Shown here piece after piece: positions 24,658 to 31,670 of a stretch of 34,071 nucleotides of DNA. Source of the DNA: Cuniculiplasma sp052315415. GTDB lineage: Archaea > Thermoplasmatota > Thermoplasmata > Thermoplasmatales > Thermoplasmataceae. Both the position numbers and the translations under genes were made by a program. The stretch covers positions 1 through 34,071 of the forward strand of contig JBLSDH010000016.1 of assembly GCA_052315415.1 (NCBI GenBank), written 5' to 3'. The notes beneath the pieces were generated by a model. It ran no database searches and was not told where the DNA came from. It saw nothing but the letters and a program-made list of their open reading frames with translations. The first letter of the stretch is position 1. The number at the start of each line of letters is the position of its first letter.

Positions 24658-25373
24658 TGCTCAAAACTAAAAATATTTTTATAATACTTATTGAACCTGA
24701 AGTTCAAGGAAATATAGGCGCAGTCGCAAGGGCAATGAAAAATTGCGATTTTTATAATTTAATCATATGTGGTACATCCTATATTGATGATGATGCATTC
24801 TCAAGAGCAAAAGATGGCTCTGAAATATTGAAAAACGCAATTTACATGAAGGATTTTATGGAAGTAAGGTCATCCTTTGACATTCTTGTAGCAACATCAT
24901 CTATCAGATCCAAATCCAATGAAGATCCAAGAAGAACCCCAATGGACATGAAAGTTCTTATAAAGAATCACTTTCCCATTGATCTAAAGGTAGGCATCAT
25001 ATTCGGAAGAGAAGGTGATGGCTTAAGGAACAGTGAACTTCAGAAATGTGATTTTTTTGTCACAATCCCAGCTTCAGATGAATATCCGGTTTACAATATG
25101 TCTCAAGCCGCCCTATTGCTCATGCATTATATTTTCACATCTGATTTTTCAGGGTATGAGTCTCCAGAACTTGCCTCAGGGAAGGAGGTTGAAATGCTTA
25201 TTAAAAAAATAATGGAAACAGCCAAGGCTTCTAAATTTCCAATGCACAAAATGGACACCACTGAGGTTATTCTTAGACAGATATTCTCAAAAGCTTCTCT
25301 TACCATATCAGAATACTACAGGCTCATGGGCATATTTAGGAAAATAAATCTAACACTTGGTCGGGAGTGGTAA
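24657..25373 (+). CDS. TrmJ-like SPOUT RNA 2'-O-methyltransferase
   Basis: This 238-residue protein of the SpoU/TrmJ class has the N-terminal IILIEPEVQGNIGAVARAMKNCDF and the knot motifs VGIIFGREGDGLRNSEL and VTIPASDEYPVYNMSQAALLLMHYIF, which bind SAM. TrmJ methylates tRNA position 32 in bacteria and archaea; the exact target here is inferred. The C-terminal helical tail (LIKKIMETAKASKFPM...) is also TrmJ-like. ATG 24657 overlaps the FKBP stop as TGATG; a GTG at 24654 would add one residue. Confidence 0.88.
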   Translation: MLKTKNIFIILIEPEVQGNIGAVARAMKNCDFYNLIICGTSYIDDDAFSRAKDGSEILKNAIYMKDFMEVRSSFDILVATSSIRSKSNEDPRRTPMDMKVLIKNHFPIDLKVGIIFGREGDGLRNSELQKCDFFVTIPASDEYPVYNMSQAALLLMHYIFTSDFSGYESPELASGKEVEMLIKKIMETAKASKFPMHKMDTTEVILRQIFSKASLTISEYYRLMGIFRKINLTLGREW

Positions 25374-25418
25374 ATTAAAAAAAATTTAATATGGGGGATT
25401 AATTTACCTATACTTCTG

Positions 25419-25796
25419 ATGGTTAAAATGAGCTTAAGAGCGGATAGAAAAGAAAATCCTGATTTAAAAAAAGTTATTGAAGAATTAAACAGGGTATCAA
25501 GGGAGAATAATTCACCTTTCTGGAGAGATATAGCTGAGAGGTTGGCCGCACCTTCTCAGAATCATGCTGAGGTGAATGTGGGCAAGATTGGTAATTTGCT
25601 GAATGAAAACGAAGTTGCAGTGATTCCCGGAAAGATCCTTGGTGCTGGATATATATCAAAAAAAGTAAAAGTTTCAGCTTTTTCAATAAGTGAGAAAGCA
25701 AGGAAAAAGCTTGAGGAAGCAGGCTCTCAGTTCATAAGTATACTTGATCTTGCTCAATCCTCTCCAAAGGGATCTAACATCAAAATTTTGGGGTGA
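25419..25796 (+). CDS. rpl18e: Ribosomal protein L18e
   Basis: This 125-residue large-subunit protein has the family features NPDLKKVIEELNRVSRENNSPFWRDIAERL, a VNVGKIGNLL block, VAVIPGKILGAGYISKKVKVSAFSIS and the closing GSNIKIL. It is first in the conserved archaeal cluster with L13, S9 and RpoN. A second in-frame ATG at 25428 (MSLRADRK) is an alternative start; AT-rich sequence at 25375-25400 provides a promoter. Confidence 0.95.
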   Translation: MVKMSLRADRKENPDLKKVIEELNRVSRENNSPFWRDIAERLAAPSQNHAEVNVGKIGNLLNENEVAVIPGKILGAGYISKKVKVSAFSISEKARKKLEEAGSQFISILDLAQSSPKGSNIKILG

Positions 25797-25802
25797 AAAT
25801 AT

Positions 25803-26231
25803 TTGAAAATTGTTGATGCTACAAACTGTATTTACGGAAAACTTTCTGCTGCAGTGGCCAAGGAATTACTGGAGACAGATGAAGAGATTGTAATAGTTAA
25901 TGCTGCAAACGTAATAATAACCGGTTCCAGGGAATTTGTGCTGGAAAAATTCCTTAAGAGAAGGGATATAGGATCAGTAAGAAAGGGGCCTTACTATCCA
26001 AGGCTTCCAAGGGCCATACTGAAGAGATCAATCGGTGACATGTTACCAAAAAAGAAATCCACAGGAAAGGAATGTTTGAAAAGAGTGATGGTTTATAATG
26101 GATGCCCTGAAGAGTTTCGGGAAAAAGAAAAAATAAGATATGAAAAAACAGTGAGTGAAAGGTTCAGTGGATATGTTACTTTGAAAGAAGTTTCAAAGGC
26201 CCTGGGAAAAGAGGTGAAGATAATTGAGTGA
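25803..26231 (+). CDS. rpl13: Ribosomal protein L13
   Basis: This 142-residue large-subunit protein begins KIVDATNCIYGKLSAAVAKELL, the archaeal/eukaryotic L13 opening, and contains VNAANVIITGSREFVLEKFLKRRD and LPRAILKRSIGDMLPKKKSTGKECLKRVMVYNG. Start: TTG 25803, chosen because GGGGTGA (25790-25796, overlapping the L18e stop) is a strong ribosome site at good spacing and the family begins there. It overlaps the S9 start by 8 bases. Confidence 0.95.
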   Translation: MKIVDATNCIYGKLSAAVAKELLETDEEIVIVNAANVIITGSREFVLEKFLKRRDIGSVRKGPYYPRLPRAILKRSIGDMLPKKKSTGKECLKRVMVYNGCPEEFREKEKIRYEKTVSERFSGYVTLKEVSKALGKEVKIIE

Positions 26232-26655
26232 AAAAAAGGAATCTAAAAATACTGGTGAAAAGGTAATAATCAAAACTGGAAAAAGAAAAACAGCCGTTGC
26301 TAGAGCTTACATACGAAAAGGAAACGGTAAGGTAACTTTCAACGGACTTCCAGTAGAATTTTTTCCAATACCCCTACTTCAGCACAAACTGATGGAGCCT
26401 GTATCCATAATAGGAGACAGGATTAACAGCATAGATATCAGCATAGAAGCAAAAGGTGGAGGAAATACAGGACAGGTAGATGCTGCCAGGACTGCAATGG
26501 CAAAAGGTATTGTGGAATACTTTAATGACAGCACTATAGAAGAAATGTATAGGCAGTATGACAGAACCATAATGGTCAATGATATAAGAAGAAAGATGCC
26601 AAAGAAACCAATGGGACGGGGCGCAAGGGCAAAGAGGCAGAAATCCTACAGGTGA
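26224..26655 (+). CDS. rps9: Ribosomal protein S9
   Basis: This 143-residue small-subunit protein contains VIIKTGKRKTAVARAYIRKGNGKVTFNG, EAKGGGNTGQVDAARTAMAKGIVEY and the C-terminal tail MPKKPMGRGARAKRQKSYR, whose last residues reach the P-site tRNA. TTG 26224 follows AGGTGA (26212-26217). It overlaps L13 by 8 bases and is followed by rpoN after 4 bases. Confidence 0.95.
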   Translation: MSEKKESKNTGEKVIIKTGKRKTAVARAYIRKGNGKVTFNGLPVEFFPIPLLQHKLMEPVSIIGDRINSIDISIEAKGGGNTGQVDAARTAMAKGIVEYFNDSTIEEMYRQYDRTIMVNDIRRKMPKKPMGRGARAKRQKSYR

Positions 26656-26659
26656 AAAT

Positions 26660-26878
26660 ATGATAATTCCAGTAAGATGTTTCAGCTGTGGTAGGGTAAT
26701 AGCCTCTGATTACAGGCAGTTTGAGAAAAAGATACAGTCTATAAGGGCAATGGGAAGAGAGCCTTTCGATTACGAAATAAAAGAGATAATGGATGATCTG
26801 GGCCTGGAAAGATACTGTTGCAGAAGAATGGTGCTCTCTCATGTTGAACTCATAGATGAAATAATGCCCTTTTCTTAA
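26660..26878 (+). CDS. rpoN: RNA polymerase subunit N (Rpb10-like)
   Basis: This 72-residue zinc-binding RNA polymerase subunit starts MIIPVRCFSCGRVI and has the second zinc pair in RYCCRRMVLSHVELID, giving the CxxC...CC signature of RpoN/Rpb10. GGTGA precedes the ATG. It is the last protein gene before the tRNA. In many archaea the cluster goes on to rpoK, enolase and ribosomal protein S2, which are not found here. Confidence 0.96.
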   Translation: MIIPVRCFSCGRVIASDYRQFEKKIQSIRAMGREPFDYEIKEIMDDLGLERYCCRRMVLSHVELIDEIMPFS

Positions 26879-26887
26879 GGGTAGAAA

Positions 26888-26960
26888 GGGACCGTGGGGT
26901 AGCTTGGTATCCTACCAGCTTGGGGTGTTGGTGACTTGAGTTCAAATCTCAACGGTCCCA
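26888..26960 (+). tRNA. tRNA-Pro (anticodon GGG)
   Basis: The cloverleaf can be drawn fully. The acceptor GGGACCG (26888-26894) pairs with CGGTCCC (26953-26959), with discriminator A at 26960. The D stem is GGGT/ATCC, the anticodon stem CCAGC/GTTGG encloses loop TTGGGGT with anticodon GGG, and the T stem TTGAG/CTCAA encloses TTCAAAT. CCA is not encoded and there is no intron. It begins 10 bases after the rpoN stop. Everything downstream to the window end is decayed mobile DNA, so its 3' half is a likely integration site. Confidence 0.95.
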
Positions 26961-27496
26961 TTCCACATAATGCTCAAATTTAAGAAAAAAGTGTGATTGT
27001 AAGGGTAAAAATTTTCTCACCAAGTCTAATATTATTGTTTTTTAAATGGTTTTTTGATTTCAAAACCCCTTCAGCTATATGAGCATGACCTGGCATATCT
27101 AGATATTGAAAAAATGTTAATTTTCAATGCATCAAGGTTTTTGCTTCTCCTTGGTTCTTAAATTATGGAATTTATCCAAGATTATGAATTTTAAGGTATT
27201 CGATCTATAGTTTCTTTTTTTGGTCTTCACCATATTGATTACTTAATATATTTTTCATCTATTGAAGAGAGATGTATGCAAATCCACAGTTTTAAAAAAA
27301 ATATGAGATATTTTTAAGACAGAACAACTTTTCCCTTTCGTTCATTTGACCGCATATTTCTCATTTTATTGCATATAAATGATCAATATTTACCAGGGCT
27401 TATTAGGATAATTCTCTCCTTAAGAAAATCATTACGAATACACTCTCGTAATTATTTTTTATATAGTTTTACCGGTAAAATAAACACCGTAGAAAT
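26961..27496. other. Non-coding stretch after the tRNA, with palindromes
   Basis: No convincing gene is seen. The sequence is AT-rich with T-runs (27037-27055) that may end the ribosomal operon transcript. ATATCTAGATAT (27095-27106) is a perfect 12-base palindrome containing CTAG. ATTACGA/TCGTAAT (27431-27437 with 27446-27452) is a hairpin followed by a T-run. TTTTACCGGTAAAA (27467-27480) is a perfect 14-base palindrome just ahead of the ATPase remnant and could be an operator. Confidence 0.55.
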
Positions 27497-28223
27497 AAGA
27501 TGGAGGGGATTTTTTGAAGACAATCCTAAATATGGAAGAACACAGATAATGGTATACGGTGCGAAGGGATCAGGAAAGAGTATGTTCCTGTCATTGTGGT
27601 CTCTGAAGGATCTGGAGAGGGGACATACGGTAATATTGAGGATCAAGTTTCATGCCTAATTAAGGGAGGCATAAATGTGGTATGCCTTGAAACTTCCTCG
27701 GTCAAATCAGAAAGTTTGTGGTGGACCATATTCGCAATGACTTTGAATCATTCCAGCCTCGGCTGGGTCACACTTTGCATTGACGAAATCAACTACATAT
27801 TCGAGAACAAACCAAGGGACGATCTTTCTCATATTCACAAGAAATTCAAGAAAGCATTGGCATCATTCAGGAAGAAGAAAATACAAGGGAGGGCCTCAGC
27901 ACACATTTACCACGACGTTAATTAAGAGATCTCCTACAAATTCAAATACACAGTTTATTTGAGAGGATTAATGCTTCTCACTTAGAAAAATCTAACTCCC
28001 ATCAGGCAGATGGATGACTTTCAGGAATACTTGACAACGGAGCCCTTTTCTCAATTTTTCCTACGATCCACTTCCTGAAGATGTTGCCACACAAGAGACA
28101 GTATCAATAGATGTACCTGAATTGTCCATGAATGACTATCCATCCCTGATGCTCAAAATTGGTTTGAAACCCTATTTAGCTGTTCTGGATGTAGCAGGAC
28201 CATGGATGTACGGGAGGAAATGA
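27497..28223 (+). pseudogene. Remnant of a P-loop ATPase of DNA packaging/transfer type
   Basis: One frame gives RWRGFFEDNPKYG...IMVYGAKGSGKSMF with a Walker A motif (GAKGSGKS) near 27560, ending at a stop at 27657-27659. Another frame (27596-27925) continues with WVTLCIDEINYIFENK, a Walker B motif, and FKKALASFRKKKI. Then TAA 27923 intervenes, and further frames give PIRQMDDFQEYL and, after a shift, DPLPEDVATQETVSIDVPELS to TGA 28221. Together these make one ATPase of roughly 240 residues broken by at least two frameshifts and a stop. The IDE-N...F...RK arrangement resembles packaging or conjugation ATPases (HerA/TraG/Zot-like), a family-level guess. Confidence 0.55.
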
Positions 28224-28392
28224 GAAATTGCCCAGGGTGTGGTGAGCTTATAGTGCTGAGAGATTTGTATGGAGTGGGTATCTCCCCTTCAGGTCTATAG
28301 ATATAGAGGAAAACGAAAATAAATGTGGTCATGGTGGCACTGTCCGGACAAATGACTCACATGTTATAAATGAAAAATCAAAGGAATCTTGA
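28220..28392 (+). pseudogene. Remnant of a small zinc-ribbon protein
   Basis: ATG 28220 overlaps the preceding stop (ATGA) and reads MRNCPGCGELIVLRDLYGVG before stopping at TAG 28298. A neighbouring frame over about 28282-28392 reads FRSIDIEENENKCGHGGTVR and ends at TGA 28390. Joined by one frameshift near 28280, the CPGC and KCGH pairs would form a zinc ribbon. A short intact 26-residue product is the alternative reading. Confidence 0.4.
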
Positions 28393-28424
28393 AAAATTTG
28401 CAAATATGGTATACAGGGAAATGA

Positions 28425-28691
28425 ATGGAGAGGAAGAAAGAAATGACAGAGAAAATTAAGAAAGGAAGGACAAAGAAGAAAATGGCAGCTTCCTTTCACC
28501 TGCGGCTGAAGCATATTCTCGGAGGCGTATCACTTCTGAGCCTCCTTGCCGCCTTCGAGGTATTTTCAATACCAGCTGCTAGTCGGTTAATAGATATTTT
28601 TGGATTTACGAGATTAATTGCAGGGGTTACATGGATAGGTGTTGCCCTATTCAGTGGTGGTGTGGCTCTATACCTTCATGAAGAAGAGTAG
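28425..28691 (+). CDS. Small two-helix membrane protein, 88 residues
   Basis: The start is strongly basic (MERKKEMTEKIKKGRTKKKM). Two hydrophobic helices follow at about residues 29-49 (LGGVSLLSLLAAFEVFSIPAA) and 62-83 (TRLIAGVTWIGVALFSGGVALYL), and the end is acidic (HEEE). ATG 28443 is a second possible start with GGAAGAAAG ahead of it. No family is recognised. It lies among decayed genes but is itself open, so it may be a kept cargo gene or simply short enough to have escaped damage. Confidence 0.5.
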   Translation: MERKKEMTEKIKKGRTKKKMAASFHLRLKHILGGVSLLSLLAAFEVFSIPAASRLIDIFGFTRLIAGVTWIGVALFSGGVALYLHEEE

Positions 28692-28725
28692 ACAAAATTT
28701 ATATTTATTAGCGCATTCTATATAC

Positions 28726-28845
28726 ATGGAGCAGTCCCATAAAAAAACTCAAAAAAGTAAATCAACTCTTATTCTTTCATATATAATGATGATAAGTGGT
28801 GCACTTTTATTAGCATACGCTTTTGGCGCATTCAAATTTATCTAA
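28726..28845 (+). CDS. Single-helix membrane miniprotein, 39 residues
   Basis: ATG 28726 lies 28 bases after the start of TTTATATTTA (28698-28707), exactly the spacing of a leaderless archaeal gene. The product is basic at the N-terminus (MEQSHKKTQKSKS), followed by one hydrophobic helix (TLILSYIMMISGALLLAYAFGAF). The frame is open further upstream, but the promoter position favours this start. No family is recognised. Confidence 0.5.
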   Translation: MEQSHKKTQKSKSTLILSYIMMISGALLLAYAFGAFKFI

Positions 28846-29100
28846 AGCATTAATAATATTATCACACCAGAATTTTTGGGAATTTAAAAGTTTATTCCAA
28901 ACATGAAAGTTTTTAAATTTTGAGAGATCAATCGTTAATGTTCACGGACTTCACATTTCAAATCAACGTTGACATGTCAAACTGTGGGTTCTGTCAAGTC
29001 ATTGTTTCAATTTGATTGAGTTCTTTAACTTTTTATGATCGAGAAAAAAATCTTTTAACTCGCCATGTACAAACCTATTTAAAGACTTACATATTTTCAA
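28846..29100. other. Non-coding stretch with a palindrome and a short direct repeat
   Basis: No gene is seen. TTGACATGTCAA (28969-28980) is a perfect 12-base palindrome. GGGTTCTGT occurs at 28986-28994 and again at 29106-29114, just inside the integrase remnant. Such words near an integrase may be arm-type binding sites or chance. Confidence 0.4.
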
Positions 29101-29739
29101 GTTACGGGTTCTGTGATTACGGTTCTCAAGGACATAATGATCCAGTCAATGGGAAGATCTCTCTCCATTTATTTCTTTTCAGATGAAGAGGTAGAGAAGA
29201 TCTTTAAAGAGATCGCAGGAATGATTAAAATGAAAAGAGAATAATAGATAAGCACAAGGAATATTTTCTCATTATGGCACTCCATATATTTCACTGGTGT
29301 GAGAATTGATGAAGTTCTAGCGGTGAAACCATCTGATTTAAATCTGGCCACAAATTCAATCAGGATGAATACAATTAAACAGGGAAAGAATAAGAAAATA
29401 GGACTTAAGATGGGAATGTTTAGAATCATACCATTGCACTCAGAGTTGATGTATACTTACTTGCAATATCTTCTTGACTTAAACACAAAATCTGAGGATT
29501 CTTTATTCCCGATGAGCAGTCAAGTTGTGAACCTTTATTTTAAGAAGATTCAGGAAAAATTAGGGTTTAAGATCCATGCACATAAGTTTAGGCATACCTT
29601 CGTAGTTAAGGCTGTTTTAGACGATTTATCATTGAATAGTTTAAAGTAGAGGCTTGGTCACCCATCAATATTTGCTTCGAGCATTTACAACCAGATAACA
29701 GGTATGGATCCATTTAAGTTAAAGGGGGGATTAAGGTAA
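29101..29739 (+). pseudogene. Tyrosine integrase remnant with three in-frame stops
   Basis: A single frame runs from 29101 to TAA 29737 and is interrupted by TAA 29242, TAG 29245 and TAG 29647. It contains FSDEEVEKIFKEI (start of the catalytic domain), FTGVRIDEVLAV with the first catalytic Arg, IIPLHSEL, HAHKFRHTF (His-x-x-Arg), RLGHPSIFASSIYNQIT with the last His and the nucleophile Tyr. All catalytic residues survive, so decay is recent or the stops are bypassed. The N-terminal core-binding domain is missing. It resembles integrases of archaeal plasmids/viruses and is distinct from XerA at 7257. It was presumably the enzyme that placed the element at tRNA-Pro. Confidence 0.75.
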
Positions 29740-29741
29740 TT

Positions 29742-30752
29742 ATGTCGATCTTAGTGTATGTAGAAATAGCCACAGCAATAGTCACAACTCTTTTGGCAGT
29801 AGCTGCCTTTTATCAAATCAGAAAAATACATAAAGAAAAAATTGAAGAATGGCGACTTTCACATTTGGACTCGCATTACAGTAAAATTTCTAAGGAAATT
29901 AAAAAAATAGAAAAACAAATAACTGATAATGATGGAAATGATAATCGGGGGTTCGAACAGTTATTTACGCCAAGAAATCATTGGATAATGACCGATAAAT
30001 CGTTGTCAGTAATAAACAATAAAGAACTAGAAATAAGAAGCTTGATTGAAAAAGATAGCATTGCGATGCAACATATTGCCTCTGCATACCAAGAAATAGC
30101 CGATGATATAAATAAAATAAACTCAAGCGAAATTGAATACGGGAACGAAGCAAAAAATATCATACAGATTTTGGTAACCAAAATAAAGAAAGAATTCATG
30201 AGTGAACTAAAAGGATGGGAACTGGATCATAAAGCATACGATTCAATGAAAGAATTAATTGATTCCAATCCCTTCGTGGTCAATGATACAAATGCCTCCT
30301 CTCGGATGATACTTTTATACTCATTAAGTGACGTAATTATAAATCTAATGATACTCGACGCTTACGAAATAGAAGCTATAAAGAAACCTTTTGTAGGGAA
30401 TTCTCATAATTATGATCTTTCTTTAACCTTTAAAGCTGAAGGATTTTGCCCTTTTGTGGACACAAGAAAAGTAATAGCCGAAGTAAGGAATTACTATATT
30501 TCAGATGAGGAAATATCGGAGTTTAGTAAAATATGTAATGGAATTTTATCATGTCAAAAGGAAGTCATAAAAAAACTCTTCGAGAAAAAAAAGAAAATTA
30601 CGAAAAGTTATTCAGCCTTGGTAAATAAAATGAATAGTGAAATCTTGAATAAATATGAGGCGGGATTAATAATTAAAGGGGAATGTGAAGTTTGTAAATT
30701 GATCCATAAGGCTAAGGATAATGAAGTAAGGCCATATATTGTAAAGAGTTAA
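29742..30752 (+). CDS. Membrane-anchored protein of unknown function, 336 residues
   Basis: An uninterrupted frame starting two bases after the integrase stop, with AAGG (29733-29736) six bases before the ATG. The N-terminus is one hydrophobic helix (LVYVEIATAIVTTLLAVAAFYQI), then a basic, strongly charged helical part likely to form coiled coil (KIHKEKIEEWRLSHLDSHYSKISKEIKKIEKQI). A long helical cytoplasmic domain follows, and the C-terminus has a CEVC pair (KGECEVCKLIHKAK). I know no family for it. N-terminal anchor plus helical domain is common among anti-phage or signalling effectors, but that is only an analogy. It is the one long intact gene in the decayed region. Confidence 0.75.
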   Translation: MSILVYVEIATAIVTTLLAVAAFYQIRKIHKEKIEEWRLSHLDSHYSKISKEIKKIEKQITDNDGNDNRGFEQLFTPRNHWIMTDKSLSVINNKELEIRSLIEKDSIAMQHIASAYQEIADDINKINSSEIEYGNEAKNIIQILVTKIKKEFMSELKGWELDHKAYDSMKELIDSNPFVVNDTNASSRMILLYSLSDVIINLMILDAYEIEAIKKPFVGNSHNYDLSLTFKAEGFCPFVDTRKVIAEVRNYYISDEEISEFSKICNGILSCQKEVIKKLFEKKKKITKSYSALVNKMNSEILNKYEAGLIIKGECEVCKLIHKAKDNEVRPYIVKS

Positions 30753-30785
30753 TGACCGAGGTTTGAATAGAAACATTTAATCTCT

Positions 30786-31339
30786 TTGTCCTTATCCAAT
30801 AATATTGAAGAAGCCGAAAAACTATCGGAACTAATCAAACAGCGAAATTGTATAGATAACAAAATTTCAAACATTATTGATGTCATTCCGAAAAAGTTCA
30901 CATTGGTGAATGGATTGCTTCTTACATCTTTAGTATCGCATTAAACGAAACAAAGAATAAAAAGGGGTATGATGGAATTTTCAATTCGCCTTATTTAAAT
31001 GGAAAAAAAGTCGATGTAAAATACTGTCCTTTTAATCAGCACCTAATAAATTCGAATCCTAATGTTGAAGAAGACGTCTATCTTATGGTTTTTACATGTC
31101 CTTATAAAAGTGCTTCTAAGTCTAAGCATAAGAATAGGCAGTTCTACATAAGTAATATTTATTTGTTTAAGGAAATCAAATTGTACAGAAAACTAAAGAA
31201 AAGTCGAGTAAAAGTGGGTACGGCCTCAAGTGTCAAAAAAGATCTTTAGTACAAGATAGAAATATACCTAGAGGACAAACTTCATTTTGATCTGGGAATG
31301 AATTTAGATGTCGTGGAATTATTCTCTTGCGTTAAATGA
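30786..31339 (+). pseudogene. DUF6998-like gene broken by a frameshift and an in-frame TAG
   Basis: From TTG 30786 one frame reads NNIEEAEKLSELIKQRN...NIIDVIPKK. After a shift at about 30897 a second frame reads HIGEWIASYIFSIALNE, then KGYDGIFNSPYLNGKKVDVKYC, DVYLMVFTCP and SRVKVGTASSVKKDL. TAG 31247 interrupts, and YKIEIYLEDKLHFDL continues to TGA 31337. The order LxELIxxRN / GHIGEWIA / GxDGxF...VxVK / YLxxTxP / VKxGxASSV matches a family of about 170-residue proteins that I believe is DUF6998. The DG...VDVK pattern hints at a nuclease-like fold (inference). It is not functional unless recoded. Confidence 0.6.
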
Positions 31340-31414
31340 AAATGCAGGATAAATATTAACGGAGTTTAGAAATGAGAATGCATCCTTGGATTGAAAATTA
31401 TTTGAAGAGAGTAT

Positions 31415-31612
31415 ATCAGTTTACAAGAAAACTTAGGTCAACTTAAATGTAAAATTGGCAACGAAATCAGAAAATTATCTCATAATAACAAATTTTTTGA
31501 AATTAACATATCAGAACTCGTCAAAGGTTTTAGTATTTATGCTGAAGGATACACATAAGGATCGGATATTCATGAAATCTGCGATTGTTTGGGTGGAGGT
31601 GTTGTGAGATGA
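31415..31612 (+). pseudogene. Short degenerate coding remnant
   Basis: One frame reads QENLGQLKCKIGNEIRKLSHNNKFFEINISELVKGFSIYAEGYT, then TAA 31556, then GSDIHEICDCLGGGVVR to TGA 31610. The rest of 31340-31670 shows no gene. The remnant has no recognised family; it supports the view that the region between the DUF6998-like and replication-like genes is decaying. Confidence 0.35.
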
Positions 31613-31670
31613 CTGAACAATTCATGCTCAGAAGAGATAGAACATCAGAGATTTCTAAGGTGGAGGGGGG

